Below are positions 15,795 through 23,367 of a DNA stretch of 35,611 bases, piece by piece. Source of the DNA: an uncultured Prevotellaceae bacterium. Lineage in GTDB: Bacteria > Bacteroidota > Bacteroidia > Bacteroidales > Bacteroidaceae. The notes under the pieces were generated by a model. That model saw nothing but the letters and a program-made list of their open reading frames with translations, did not search any database and was not told the origin of the DNA. The stretch is taken from positions 1 through 35,611 of the forward strand of contig CAMVJU010000018.1 of assembly GCA_947167935.1 (NCBI GenBank), in the 5' to 3' direction. Numbering within the stretch: position 1 is the stretch's first letter; every line of letters starts with the position of its first letter. A program made the translations under genes and the position numbers.

Positions 15795-16577
15795 CTACTT
15801 CACCAGAATCTTCTGTCCCTTGACGATGTAGATGGCGGGACGCAGATTGTTCACGTCGGCAGGACGAATCTGCGAAGCCACCTTGGTGCCTGCGGTGTTG
15901 TAGACATCGACGAGTTCATCCTGACGGGCGATGGCGTTGATGCTGGTTGCCTCACCATAGCCTAAGTGATTAGCGGTGAGCAGCTTGCTGGTGCCAGAAG
16001 TCAGACGGATATAGCAGCGTGTGGCATAGAATCCAGTAGTGTTCTCCTCGCCGACAGAGACGAAGCGCACCTCGCTGTTGTCACGAGCCAGCACGCCATA
16101 AAGGCCTTGACCGTCGGTCTGTGTCTGAGCGCCTTCCATTGTCACCTTCTCGCCGCTCTGCGTGGTAAAGGTCAGCGTGGCCTGTCCCTGAGCCACCTCG
16201 GCCTGCTTCACAATCTTCTTGTTGCCAGCCTCGCCGGTGTAGTAGAGCATATAGGGAGTGTTGGCCTCGAGACCGTTCTGCTTGCAGTCGATGAAGTTCA
16301 GCGTGACGCCGTTCATGTTGTTGTCCTCTGCGCTGAAGAGACGCTCCAGGCGACAGTCGCTGCCGAAGACGTCGTTCAACTCCTGCTCGCTCATCGAGAA
16401 GGGTAGGGCAATAGTGTTCCAGCCGGTGAAGGTGTAGCGGTTGACGGTGACGTTGCACACCTTGCCGTCGTACTTGGCCAGATTCGTGCCGTTATATGTG
16501 CTCAGATAGAGCTTCTCCTGTGCCTGTGCGCCCAGGGAGAGGGCAGCCATAGCTGCAATAACCAATAGTTTTTTCAT
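15795..16577 (-). CDS. Secreted protein with a Por/T9SS-like C-terminal sorting tail
   Basis: 260 residues. A signal peptide (MKKLLVIAAMAALSLGAQA) is followed by a beta-rich region of unknown family (about 20-215, with the conserved-looking FTGWNTIALPFSM). The last 35 residues (VDVYNTAGTKVASQIRP, then AIYIVKGQKILVK) follow the pattern of type A sorting domains recognised by the type IX secretion system and typical of Prevotella surface proteins. It is therefore likely exported to the cell surface or medium. It lies between the MFS and patatin genes. No catalytic motif is visible. An octamer repeat array (16613-16636) sits in its leader. Confidence 0.7.
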   Translation of the reverse strand: MKKLLVIAAMAALSLGAQAQEKLYLSTYNGTNLAKYDGKVCNVTVNRYTFTGWNTIALPFSMSEQELNDVFGSDCRLERLFSAEDNNMNGVTLNFIDCKQNGLEANTPYMLYYTGEAGNKKIVKQAEVAQGQATLTFTTQSGEKVTMEGAQTQTDGQGLYGVLARDNSEVRFVSVGEENTTGFYATRCYIRLTSGTSKLLTANHLGYGEATSINAIARQDELVDVYNTAGTKVASQIRPADVNNLRPAIYIVKGQKILVK

Positions 16578-16612
16578 AGCGCTTGTTTTTGTTTTTGAGG
16601 GTTAATATTTAA

Positions 16613-16636
16613 CTTTCAATTTTTCAATCTTTCAAT
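16613..16636. repeat. Octamer tandem repeat (C/T)TTTCAAT x3
   Basis: CTTTCAAT, TTTTCAAT, CTTTCAAT run head to tail between the MFS stop codon (16640) and the secreted protein start (16577). It is an intergenic 5'-leader array on the minus-strand transcript. Confidence 0.8.
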
Positions 16637-16639
16637 ATT

Positions 16640-18364
16640 TTACTCTTTGATGTTCGGCTGTTCCAATCCGAGGTTCTTCTTGCGGTCAACCACCTTCAGG
16701 GCAAGCCCCAGCATAAAGGCGGCAACGCCCAGACAGGCCAGCATGACCAACGGAGCGGTGTAGTTGTACTGCACGGCTATCTGCTCAGAGATTTCGGAAA
16801 TCTGCTTCTGCGACTCCTGCAGCGTCATAGCGCCGCTGTCAACGGCCTGCTTGGCAGCAGCCTTGGCGGCATCCAACTGAGCCACCAGCTCAGGATTGGT
16901 GCTGTCGAGTACCTTGCCGATGAGCAAGGGGAAGAGCCACAATCCGATATTCTGTATCCAGAAGATAAGCGCGTAGGCAGAGCCTATTATCTTCTGTTCC
17001 ACCAACTTAGGTACGCTTGGCCATAGTGAAGCAGGAACCAGCGAGAACGAGGCTCCAAGCACCAGGATGGTGATGTAAGCTATGATGACACCGCCTACTG
17101 CCGAGCCCTTGAACATGGGCAGGATGAAGGCAAATGTGAGGTGACAGCCAATCAGAAGCAGCGAGCCCAGGATGAGCATCGAAGCGGCCTTGCCCTTATG
17201 GTCGACATAGCCGCCAAGGATAGGCGTGATGAGCACAGCCAGCAGTGGGAATACGGCAAAGATAGCCTCGGCCGACTGACGCATGTAGCCCATGAAGCAG
17301 TAGGTAATCAGCGCAACAATCGAGATACCCAGCAGCGTGTACTTGCGGCTCTTCTGCTTCTGGAAGTTGCTGGCGAAACCAGCGGCTGCCACCACGAGCA
17401 TGATGAGATACTGCACGATTGCTACCGAATTGCCTCCCCAGAAGGTGTTCTTTGCTGGGGCTGTGAGGTCGAGGTTGCATTGCAGCATGTTCACAGCATA
17501 CTTCTGGAAGGGGAAGATAGCTGAGTAGTAGAGCACGCAGAGCAGAGCCACGAGCCAGAAACCGCTTGAGGTGAGAATCTGTCCCAGATCCTTGATGCGG
17601 AACGGATCGTCTTTCTCCTCAGCCTCGCCCGTCTGTGCATCGAGCTTCTTGTCCATCACGAAATAGACGATGGTCATGATCAAGGCGATGCACAGCAGCA
17701 CCACGCCGAAGGCGACGGAACGGCTGACGCTGACCTGATCGCCCAAGCGTGCGAAGTATGGCGAGAAAATCATGCACGTGGCAACGCCCAGGCGGGCCAA
17801 AGCCATCTCAGAACCCATTGCCAGCGCCATCTCGCGGCCCTTGAACCACTTCACGATACCGCGTGAAACGGTGATACCGGCCATCTCGCAGCCACAGCCG
17901 AAGATCATGAAGCCGCAGGCGGCAAACTTGGCTGATGCAGGCATCCCTTCATAGAAGGGCGAGACACCCAGCTCGTCGAATAGGGGGATATAGTTCAGGT
18001 TGTTGGTAAACCACGCCTCCAGGCCGCTGCCCTGAAAACCGTCGCTCACGGCATACCATTTGATGATGGCGCCTACCAGCATCACTACGGCTGAGAGAAT
18101 GGCGGTGAAGCGCACACCCATCTTGTCGAGGATGATGCCGGCGAAGATGAGGAAGAAGGCAAATACGTTGAGGAATACCTCTGAGCCCTGCATCGTGCCG
18201 AAGGCGGTGCTGTCCCATCCGCGCTCAGAGAGCATCAGGTCCTTGATGGGCGAGAGGATGTCCATGAAGATATAGCTGCAGAACATGGCCAGGGCCAGCA
18301 GCAGCAGGGCTGTCCACCGCATGGCGGCGGAATCACGTAAAGTCTTTTGTATTGCTTGTGACAT
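16640..18364 (-). CDS. MFS permease with an inserted coiled-coil-like loop
   Basis: 574 residues from ATG 18364. There are 12 predicted transmembrane helices with MFS landmarks: an early ILDKMGVRFTA stretch after TM2 (DxxGxR type), ISRG/KGREMALAMGSE-like motifs in the fourth to fifth helix region, and GGYVDHKGKAASMLI in the second half. Between the last two helices there is an unusual soluble Ala/Gln-rich segment (about residues 505-540, LDAAKAAAKQAVDSG then LQESQKQISEISEQI) likely to form an amphipathic or coiled-coil helix on the loop. The neighbouring rpiB and the uxaC/kdgK genes make a sugar or sugar-acid substrate plausible, but this is inference. Eleven heptamer repeats directly precede the start codon. 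Confidence 0.75.
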   Translation of the reverse strand: MSQAIQKTLRDSAAMRWTALLLLALAMFCSYIFMDILSPIKDLMLSERGWDSTAFGTMQGSEVFLNVFAFFLIFAGIILDKMGVRFTAILSAVVMLVGAIIKWYAVSDGFQGSGLEAWFTNNLNYIPLFDELGVSPFYEGMPASAKFAACGFMIFGCGCEMAGITVSRGIVKWFKGREMALAMGSEMALARLGVATCMIFSPYFARLGDQVSVSRSVAFGVVLLCIALIMTIVYFVMDKKLDAQTGEAEEKDDPFRIKDLGQILTSSGFWLVALLCVLYYSAIFPFQKYAVNMLQCNLDLTAPAKNTFWGGNSVAIVQYLIMLVVAAAGFASNFQKQKSRKYTLLGISIVALITYCFMGYMRQSAEAIFAVFPLLAVLITPILGGYVDHKGKAASMLILGSLLLIGCHLTFAFILPMFKGSAVGGVIIAYITILVLGASFSLVPASLWPSVPKLVEQKIIGSAYALIFWIQNIGLWLFPLLIGKVLDSTNPELVAQLDAAKAAAKQAVDSGAMTLQESQKQISEISEQIAVQYNYTAPLVMLACLGVAAFMLGLALKVVDRKKNLGLEQPNIKE

Positions 18365-18368
18365 TTTC

Positions 18369-18445
18369 AATAATCGTTAATCAATAACCGTTAACCGTTA
18401 ACCAATAACCGTTAACCATTAGCCAATAACCTATGACCGTTAATC
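18369..18445. repeat. Heptamer tandem array, 11 units, between rpiB and the MFS gene
   Basis: Uninterrupted 7-bp units of two alternating kinds, GTTAACC-like and AATAACC-like (AATAATC, GTTAATC, AATAACC, GTTAACC, GTTAACC, AATAACC, GTTAACC, ATTAGCC, AATAACC, TATGACC, GTTAATC). They fill the whole gap between the rpiB stop codon (18447) and the MFS ATG (18364). On the transcript the unit reads GGTTAAC/GGTTATT. Confidence 0.9.
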
Positions 18446-18446
18446 G

Positions 18447-18884
18447 TTAGACGGGTATTTTATCTATTCTCTTCTGGTGGCGTCCGCCTTCGAACTCGGT
18501 GGCGAAGTATTCGTCCATGATCTTGCGGGCCATGTCCTCGTCGATGAATCGTCCGGGCATCACCAGCACGTTGGCATTGTTGTGCTGGCGGATGAGGTGG
18601 GCAATCTCGGGAATCCAGCAGAGACCGGCGCGAATCGACTGGTGCTTGTTCAGCGTCATGTTGATGCCCTCGCCGCTGCCGCAGATGGCGATGCCGGGGA
18701 ACACCTCACCCTCTTCGATGCCGCGAGCCAGAGCGTGGCCGAAGTCGCTGTAGTCACACGAATCCTCAGTGTAGGTGCCGTAGTCCTTGTAGGCCCAGCC
18801 CTTCTCGTCGAGGTACTTTTTCACAAACTGTTTCAGGGCAAAGCCTGCGTGGTCGCTGGCCAGCCCAATGGTCTTTATTTCCAT
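18447..18884 (-). CDS. rpiB: Ribose-5-phosphate isomerase B
   Basis: 145 residues, normal for RpiB. It interconverts ribose 5-phosphate and ribulose 5-phosphate in the pentose phosphate pathway. Features include the N-terminal LASDHAGFALK (Asp11-His12), the GIAICGSGEGINM segment whose Cys68 is the expected catalytic base, and the C-terminal NVLVMPGRF and FEGGRHQKR phosphate-binding residues. ATG 18884 follows a good -7 box at 18916-18923. The downstream MFS gene is separated only by the heptamer array, so the two are probably co-transcribed. Confidence 0.92.
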   Translation of the reverse strand: MEIKTIGLASDHAGFALKQFVKKYLDEKGWAYKDYGTYTEDSCDYSDFGHALARGIEEGEVFPGIAICGSGEGINMTLNKHQSIRAGLCWIPEIAHLIRQHNNANVLVMPGRFIDEDMARKIMDEYFATEFEGGRHQKRIDKIPV

Positions 18885-18915
18885 CTTACTATTGTATTAG
18901 TCATTTTTTACGATG

Positions 18916-18923
18916 CAAAATTA
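18916..18923 (-). promoter_or_regulatory. Bacteroidota -7 box (TAATTTTG) for rpiB
   Basis: On the minus strand TAATTTTG fits TAnnTTTG and ends 31 bases before the rpiB ATG. The upstream -33 region is not convincing. Confidence 0.55.
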
Positions 18924-19081
18924 CAAATAAGTGGGCAAAACACCAAATATATTTGTGAAAAATGTCAGATTAGTTTTTTCATCTGTGACAACGTGCCAAC
19001 ACTTGAAGATTGGAAAAGTTAAATAATTATAAATGATTGGCTGAAAACTGTGCACGCTACGCGTTTCTCTATGAAAATGTG

Positions 19082-19089
19082 TACCTTTG
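19082..19089 (+). promoter_or_regulatory. Bacteroidota -7 box (TACCTTTG) for rplU-rpmA
   Basis: TACCTTTG matches TAnnTTTG exactly and precedes the rplU ATG by 93 bases, leaving a leader long enough for regulation. Confidence 0.65.
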
Positions 19090-19182
19090 CAGCCCGAATT
19101 GAGTCCGTAGAGGCTGGGTGAAGTGTGCACGGACGTGCGCCGCCTCGCGGAAAAACCCCTAAAATACAAATAAACAAAAGCA
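19090..19182 (+). promoter_or_regulatory. rplU 5' leader with hairpins, possible ribosomal-protein autoregulatory element
   Basis: CAGCC (19090-19094) can pair with GGCTG (19112-19116), and GCACG-GA-CGTGC follows at 19127-19138. GC-rich complementary stretches continue to about 19154, then an A-rich unstructured run leads to the ATG. Ribosomal-protein leaders often bind their own product. No known motif was matched here. Confidence 0.35.
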
Positions 19183-19500
19183 ATGTACGCAATTGTAGAA
19201 ATCCAGGGTCAGCAGTTCAAGGCTGAGGAGGGCAAGAAGCTCTTCGTGCACCACATCAAGGACGTGGAGGCAGGCAAGACTGTTGAATTTGACAAGGTGC
19301 TGCTCGTAGATGCAGACGGCGCCGTCAAGGTTGGCGCACCCACCGTAGAGGGCGCAAAGGTAGTAGTTGAAGTGGTGAACCCGCTGGTCAAGGGCGACAA
19401 GGTGATTGTCTTCAAGATGAAGCGTCGCAAGGACTCGCGCAAGCGCAATGGCCATCGTGAGCAGTTCACCCAGGTAGAAGTTAAACAAGTAATCGCTTAA
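19183..19500 (+). CDS. rplU: 50S ribosomal protein L21
   Basis: 105 residues, typical L21 length. It binds 23S rRNA in the large subunit. It starts [19 protein letters not shown] and contains [22 protein letters not shown] and the basic [17 protein letters not shown] stretch, all diagnostic of L21. It is followed 14 bases later by rpmA, the near-universal rplU-rpmA pair. Confidence 0.97.
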   Translation: MYAIVEIQGQQFKAEEGKKLFVHHIKDVEAGKTVEFDKVLLVDADGAVKVGAPTVEGAKVVVEVVNPLVKGDKVIVFKMKRRKDSRKRNGHREQFTQVEVKQVIA

Positions 19501-19514
19501 AGGAGGACAGGATT

Positions 19515-19778
19515 ATGGCACATAAAAAAGGTGTAGGTAGTTCTAAGAACGGCCGCGAGAGTGCAGCCCAGCGACTTGGCGTGAAAATCTGGGGAGGCCA
19601 GAAGGTGAAGGCCGGCAACATCATCGTCCGTCAGCGTGGTACCCACCACAACCCGGGCAATGGCGTAGCCATCGGCAAGGACGACACATTGTTCGCCCTC
19701 ATCGACGGCACGGTGAATTTCCACCGCGGCTATCACAACAAGAGCGTCGTTTCAGTAATTCCAGAAGCTGAGGCATAA
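19515..19778 (+). CDS. rpmA: 50S ribosomal protein L27
   Basis: 87 residues. The N-terminus [20 protein letters not shown], which reaches toward the peptidyl transferase centre, and the following [17 protein letters not shown] and [13 protein letters not shown] blocks are diagnostic. There is no N-terminal extension of the kind cleaved in Firmicutes. A GGAGGACAGGATT stretch between rplU and rpmA includes a rare, good Shine-Dalgarno-like GGAGG for this phylum. Confidence 0.97.
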   Translation: MAHKKGVGSSKNGRESAAQRLGVKIWGGQKVKAGNIIVRQRGTHHNPGNGVAIGKDDTLFALIDGTVNFHRGYHNKSVVSVIPEAEA

Positions 19779-19825
19779 CACTCGCCAAACTTACAAAAAA
19801 ACAACTTATTCCAAACAAACAACAA

Positions 19826-19860
19826 ACCCCTCGGAACTCAGTTCCGGGGGGTCTTGCTTT
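19826..19860 (+). terminator. Terminator after rplU-rpmA
   Basis: ACCCCTCGGAAC-TCA-GTTCCGGGGGGT forms a long GC-rich stem (about 11 pairs with one mismatch), followed by the T-rich CTTGCTTT. It lies about 50 bases after the rpmA stop codon. Confidence 0.75.
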
Positions 19861-19863
19861 ATA

Positions 19864-19898
19864 GGGGCAAAGGAAGCAAGGATAAAACCTTGCTCCCC
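19864..19898 (-). terminator. Possible terminator hairpin after gdhA
   Basis: On the minus strand GGGGAGCAAGG pairs with CCTTGCTTCC and outer CCCC across a TTTTAT loop, starting 12 bases after the gdhA stop codon. The trailing T-run is weak, so it may be a stability hairpin. Confidence 0.4.
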
Positions 19899-19909
19899 AT
19901 TTGTTTTTT

Positions 19910-21247
19910 TTACACAATGCCCTGAGCCATCATGGCCTTGGCAACCTTCATGAAGCCTGCCACGTTGGCACCCTTCACGTAGTTGATGTAGCCGTCCTTC
20001 TCAGTACCGTACTTCACGCAGTTCTCGTGAATGTCGTTCATGATGCGCTTCAGGTAGTTGTCCACCTCCTCAGCCGTCCATGACAGACGCTCTGAGTTCT
20101 GCGACATCTCGAGACCAGATACTGACACACCACCTGCGTTGCTGGCCTTACCCGGTGAGTAGAGCAGCTTGGCATCCTGGAAGATCTTGATTGCCTCAGG
20201 CAGCGAAGGCATGTTGGCACCCTCGGCCACGGCGATGATACCATTGTTCACCAGAGCCTGAGCCTCCTCGCCGTTGATCTCGTTCTGCGTAGCGCAAGGC
20301 AGGGCGATGTCGGCCTTCTCGTACCAAGGACGCTTGCCCTCGTAGTACTTGGCTGTGGGATATTCCTCGACATACTCCTTGATACGTCCGCGCTCCACAT
20401 TCTTCAGCTCCATGATGTAGTCGAGCTTAGCACGGTCGATGCCATCGGGATCATAGATGTAGCCGTCGGAGTCACTCATCGTCATAGGAATGGCACCCAG
20501 CTGGATGCACTTCTCAGCAGCATACTGAGCCACGTTGCCAGCGCCAGAGATCAGCACCTTCTTGCCCTTGATGTCGATGTTGCGAGTAGCCAGCATAGAG
20601 CAGAGGAAGTATACGGTGCCGTAGCCCGTAGCCTCAGGACGGATCAGCGAGCCGCCGAAGGGAATGCCCTTGCCGGTCAGCACACCCTGGAACTGGTGGG
20701 TGAGCTTCTTGTACTGTCCGAACAGGTAGCCTACCTCACGACCGCCAACGCCGATGTCACCAGCGGGCACGTCCTCATCGGGACCGATCACACGATAGAG
20801 CTCGTTCATGAATGCCTGGCAGAAACGCATCACCTCAGCGTCGCTCTTGCCGCGGGGCGAGAAGTCAGAGCCACCCTTGGCACCGCCCATGGGCAGCGTG
20901 GTCAGAGAGTTCTTGAAGGTCTGCTCGAAGGCCAGGAACTTCAGGATACCCAGGTTCACGCTCTTGTGATAACGCAGGCCGCCTTTGTACGGGCCAATAG
21001 CGTTGTTGTGCTGGATACGGTAACCCATGTTGGTCTGAACCTTGCCCTGATCGTCAACCCAAGTGATGCGGAACTCACACACTCTGTCGGGGATGCACAG
21101 ACGCTCGATGAGGTTCGACTTCTCGAACTCAGGGTGCTTGTTGTACTCCTCCTCGATGGTGGGAAGAACCTGACTCACGGCCTGGATGTACTCCGGCTCG
21201 TTGGGAAAACGCTGCTTGAGCATTTCTACTACTTGTTGAGCATTCAT
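19910..21247 (-). CDS. gdhA: NADP-type glutamate dehydrogenase
   Basis: 445 residues, the standard hexameric GDH size. It forms glutamate from 2-oxoglutarate and ammonium in the cytoplasm, the main ammonium assimilation route in many Prevotella. Landmarks are GPYKGGLRYH (85-94) and PMGGAKGGSDF (119-129) with catalytic Lys124, and the Rossmann ISGAGNVAQYAAEK for the dinucleotide. The length and close match to GdhA support NADP use; this is family knowledge, not visible proof. It has its own promoter (21311-21318) and converges with rpmA. Confidence 0.95.
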   Translation of the reverse strand: MNAQQVVEMLKQRFPNEPEYIQAVSQVLPTIEEEYNKHPEFEKSNLIERLCIPDRVCEFRITWVDDQGKVQTNMGYRIQHNNAIGPYKGGLRYHKSVNLGILKFLAFEQTFKNSLTTLPMGGAKGGSDFSPRGKSDAEVMRFCQAFMNELYRVIGPDEDVPAGDIGVGGREVGYLFGQYKKLTHQFQGVLTGKGIPFGGSLIRPEATGYGTVYFLCSMLATRNIDIKGKKVLISGAGNVAQYAAEKCIQLGAIPMTMSDSDGYIYDPDGIDRAKLDYIMELKNVERGRIKEYVEEYPTAKYYEGKRPWYEKADIALPCATQNEINGEEAQALVNNGIIAVAEGANMPSLPEAIKIFQDAKLLYSPGKASNAGGVSVSGLEMSQNSERLSWTAEEVDNYLKRIMNDIHENCVKYGTEKDGYINYVKGANVAGFMKVAKAMMAQGIV

Positions 21248-21310
21248 AATCTTTTTACTTTAAATTTGAACTTTGAAAGAAAATTGTTTGTTAAAATTTG
21301 AATGTGGGTG

Positions 21311-21318
21311 CAAAGGTA
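21311..21318 (-). promoter_or_regulatory. Bacteroidota -7 box (TACCTTTG) for gdhA
   Basis: The minus strand reads TACCTTTG, an exact TAnnTTTG match, 63 bases before the gdhA ATG. An upstream TTG-rich stretch could be the -33 element. Confidence 0.65.
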
Positions 21319-21399
21319 AAGCAAAAAATAGAAATACACAACAATTTATCCGTTTTTTTTCAAAAAAAGTGTCTTTTTGTAATATTTAATTGATTTTCG

Positions 21400-21870
21400 T
21401 CATCTTTTTGTTAACGCCCTCCGCTCCTTTGGCTTCATTTTTGCATAGACGCGCCAGCCGTTGGCTCCGTCCTTGCACTTTTCCAGATAGTCCTTCTCGT
21501 ACATGTGCTCATAGGCCTCCATCTCAAAGGGGTTCAGATAGTAGGCTGCGTTTCTCATATATTTATTCTGAGGTATCGCGCGCACGTAATACCATATATA
21601 GCGTACGTAGAACAAAAACCATGAGTTGTGGGTCGACTGTGCCTGCTTCAGGTGAATCATCTCATGCCGCTTCAGGCTGTCCTTCTCCGACGTCGTAGCG
21701 TTCAGCTGCTCAGCCTCCTTCTTCGTTGCCACCACGATATATCCGAAGAACGTCATAGCCGCATAGCCCTTGCGCAGCCAGAAGCCGTCAGCCACCACCC
21801 GCATCTCCTCCACGCGCTTCGGATTGCGGAACCTAACCATCAGCCACAGCAGTTTGAATGGATTTTTCAT
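21400..21870 (-). CDS. Small HExxH protein, metallopeptidase-like, unknown
   Basis: 156 residues. The segment KRHEMIHLKQAQ carries a HExxH zinc motif, followed about 40 residues later by NPFEMEAYEHMYEKDYL, whose acidic residues could give the third zinc ligand of a gluzincin-like site. No signal peptide is present, but a hydrophobic stretch (about 80-97, WFLFYVRYIWYYV) lies between. Bacteroidetes have many such short HExxH proteins of unknown role, and proteolysis is unproven. ATG 21870 is preferred because the only upstream alternative at 21891 falls inside the -7 box. Confidence 0.55.
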   Translation of the reverse strand: MKNPFKLLWLMVRFRNPKRVEEMRVVADGFWLRKGYAAMTFFGYIVVATKKEAEQLNATTSEKDSLKRHEMIHLKQAQSTHNSWFLFYVRYIWYYVRAIPQNKYMRNAAYYLNPFEMEAYEHMYEKDYLEKCKDGANGWRVYAKMKPKERRALTKR

Positions 21871-21888
21871 GTCTTGAGTATTGTGCTG

Positions 21889-21896
21889 CAAAGATA
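21889..21896 (-). promoter_or_regulatory. Bacteroidota -7 box (TATCTTTG) for the HExxH gene
   Basis: The minus strand reads TATCTTTG, an exact TAnnTTTG match, 18 bases before the ATG at 21870. The leader would be very short. Confidence 0.65.
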
Positions 21897-21931
21897 CTAC
21901 ATTTTCTATTATTATGTATGCAAAAAGCCAT

Positions 21932-21964
21932 AAAAAATCCCGTACCTGGCGTCAGATACAGGAT
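21932..21964 (-). terminator. Terminator of the methylase/DUF262 operon
   Basis: On the minus strand ATCCTGTA pairs with TACGGGAT, with an inner CTG/CAG and an ACGC loop, followed by six T. It starts 15 bases after the stop codon at 21980, which supports that stop as the real end of the preceding small ORF. Confidence 0.8.
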
Positions 21965-21979
21965 TGTTTTCTGTTTGAG

Positions 21980-22166
21980 TTACTTGTAAAAACCGATGCG
22001 GACGAAGTGGCGAGGCTGGCCGGAGGGGTTCCAGGAGACGTGGAGCCAGCCGGGTTTTTGCAGCAGTAATTGAAATAAATGACCGATAGGTCGGAATATA
22101 TGTAGTACTAGCTTTGTTGGGCGAAACAATGAAAAACAATGCGACTACTAAAAAGAAATTCTTCAT
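21980..22166 (-). pseudogene. Small exported protein gene with a one-base frameshift
   Basis: ATG 22166 opens a signal-peptide-like MKNFFLVVALFFIVSPNKAS, 12 bases after the DUF262-HNH stop codon. As given, the frame continues as an implausible Arg/Pro-rich tail to 21912, running through a strong terminator. If one A is removed from the AAAAA run (T5 at 22055-22059 on the plus strand), the frame becomes SITAAKPGWLHVSWNPSGQ, then PRHFVRIGFYK and TAA at 21980, just before that terminator. The ordered, aromatic sequence of this second frame makes a true 61-residue secreted protein likely. The shift may be a sequencing or assembly error, a genuine inactivation, or slippage. No family was recognised. 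Confidence 0.55.
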
Positions 22167-22178
22167 GACATTCTACTT

Positions 22179-23366
22179 TTATCTATTTCCTTTCATTCTG
22201 TTATGAGTCTTGCATAACATCTGACAATTGCTGATATCAGTTGCACCACCCTTGCTCCAGGCAGTCACATGGTCGGCATCCATTTCCTCGAGTTTCCAAA
22301 TACGCTGGCGGTTGGAATCGTGCCCGATGGCGCAGTAGGGGCAATTGCTCACGCCCTCGGCTTCTGCTGCTTCGGTCTGACGGGCATAGACGGCTTTCTT
22401 CGTAGGCTCATCGAATACGCGTACATTCAGCAGGCGCGGCTCCTGACAATCACCAAGCACATACTCATAGATGCCCTTCTTCTCCTTCACATAGAAACTC
22501 TCGTACAGCTCGCGTACCTTGGCGGCAACGGCGGCTGGGTCATAGGCATGGGTGTGATACTTCTCGTACAGCTCGCCCCACTTCAATCCACACATCTCCT
22601 TCTCAGGCACGAAATCGAAAACTGACGTAATCCAGTCGATGACAGACGTGAAGTATGCCTTCATTTCTTGAATATTGTCCTCATAGCGGTGAGCAGCCAT
22701 ATAATCCTCAATGCGCTTGCTGTCGCCTGTATCTTTCGAAATCCATGCAAGAGCAGTATGCAGGAAGTCCTGGCGCTTGGCGGTGCCAGGGATAAAGCGG
22801 CTCCACTTGCTGATATGGTTATTGTTCGAGTTCGAGAACTCCTCCTTGGCTTTGCTGACGAATGGGCCTGAATACACGGCATTAAGCGTCTCCTGCATGT
22901 TGAGCGGGATGCCCACGATGTTGATGGTTCGGAACCAGTCCTTGATTTCCTTCTCCGTACCCTCGCAGACATAGATAAGTAGCTTCGTGTTCAAGAACTT
23001 CTCCTGCTCGTCCTTGTTCAGGGCCGTGAAATACCAAGGCCTGTCATCAGCGTCTATCCATGCAAACTTCTCGGTAATGAAGCGCCCAAGTGAGGTGATA
23101 CGCTGCTGACCGTCCAGCACCTCATACTTGTCTTCGCCTATCTTCGAGAGATATATCAATCCCAGCGGATAGCCGTTGAGTACGGACTGAATCACGTCCA
23201 CCTCTTTCTTGCCGCCATGTTCGGCATACAGGTAATGGCGCTGAAACTCAGGCTGAATAGTCAGTCGTCCGGAAAGACCGTACAGGCCCTTTCCTTCGTA
23301 TTCGTTGTACTGGAAACCCTTGCAGATATCGCCAATGGTCCAATCGGTAATGAGTGTGGGAGTCAT
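22179..23366 (-). CDS. DUF262 and HNH endonuclease domain protein (GmrSD-like nuclease)
   Basis: 395 residues. The N-terminal DUF262 domain shows QPEFQRHYLY (38-47), NGYPLGLIYL (about 64-73) and the signature LDGQQRITSLGRF (84-96), a ParB/sulfiredoxin-like fold that in GmrS, BrxU and SspE uses nucleotides to control cleavage. The C-terminal HNH nuclease has CPYC at 342-345, MDADHVTAWSKGG (361-373) and a second zinc pair NCQMLC with HNRMKGN (380-394). It begins one base after the methylase stop codon, so the two are translationally coupled. The pair fits restriction-modification or anti-phage defence; whether it cuts unmodified or modified DNA cannot be read here. Confidence 0.85.
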   Translation of the reverse strand: MTPTLITDWTIGDICKGFQYNEYEGKGLYGLSGRLTIQPEFQRHYLYAEHGGKKEVDVIQSVLNGYPLGLIYLSKIGEDKYEVLDGQQRITSLGRFITEKFAWIDADDRPWYFTALNKDEQEKFLNTKLLIYVCEGTEKEIKDWFRTINIVGIPLNMQETLNAVYSGPFVSKAKEEFSNSNNNHISKWSRFIPGTAKRQDFLHTALAWISKDTGDSKRIEDYMAAHRYEDNIQEMKAYFTSVIDWITSVFDFVPEKEMCGLKWGELYEKYHTHAYDPAAVAAKVRELYESFYVKEKKGIYEYVLGDCQEPRLLNVRVFDEPTKKAVYARQTEAAEAEGVSNCPYCAIGHDSNRQRIWKLEEMDADHVTAWSKGGATDISNCQMLCKTHNRMKGNR

Positions 23367-23367
23367 A

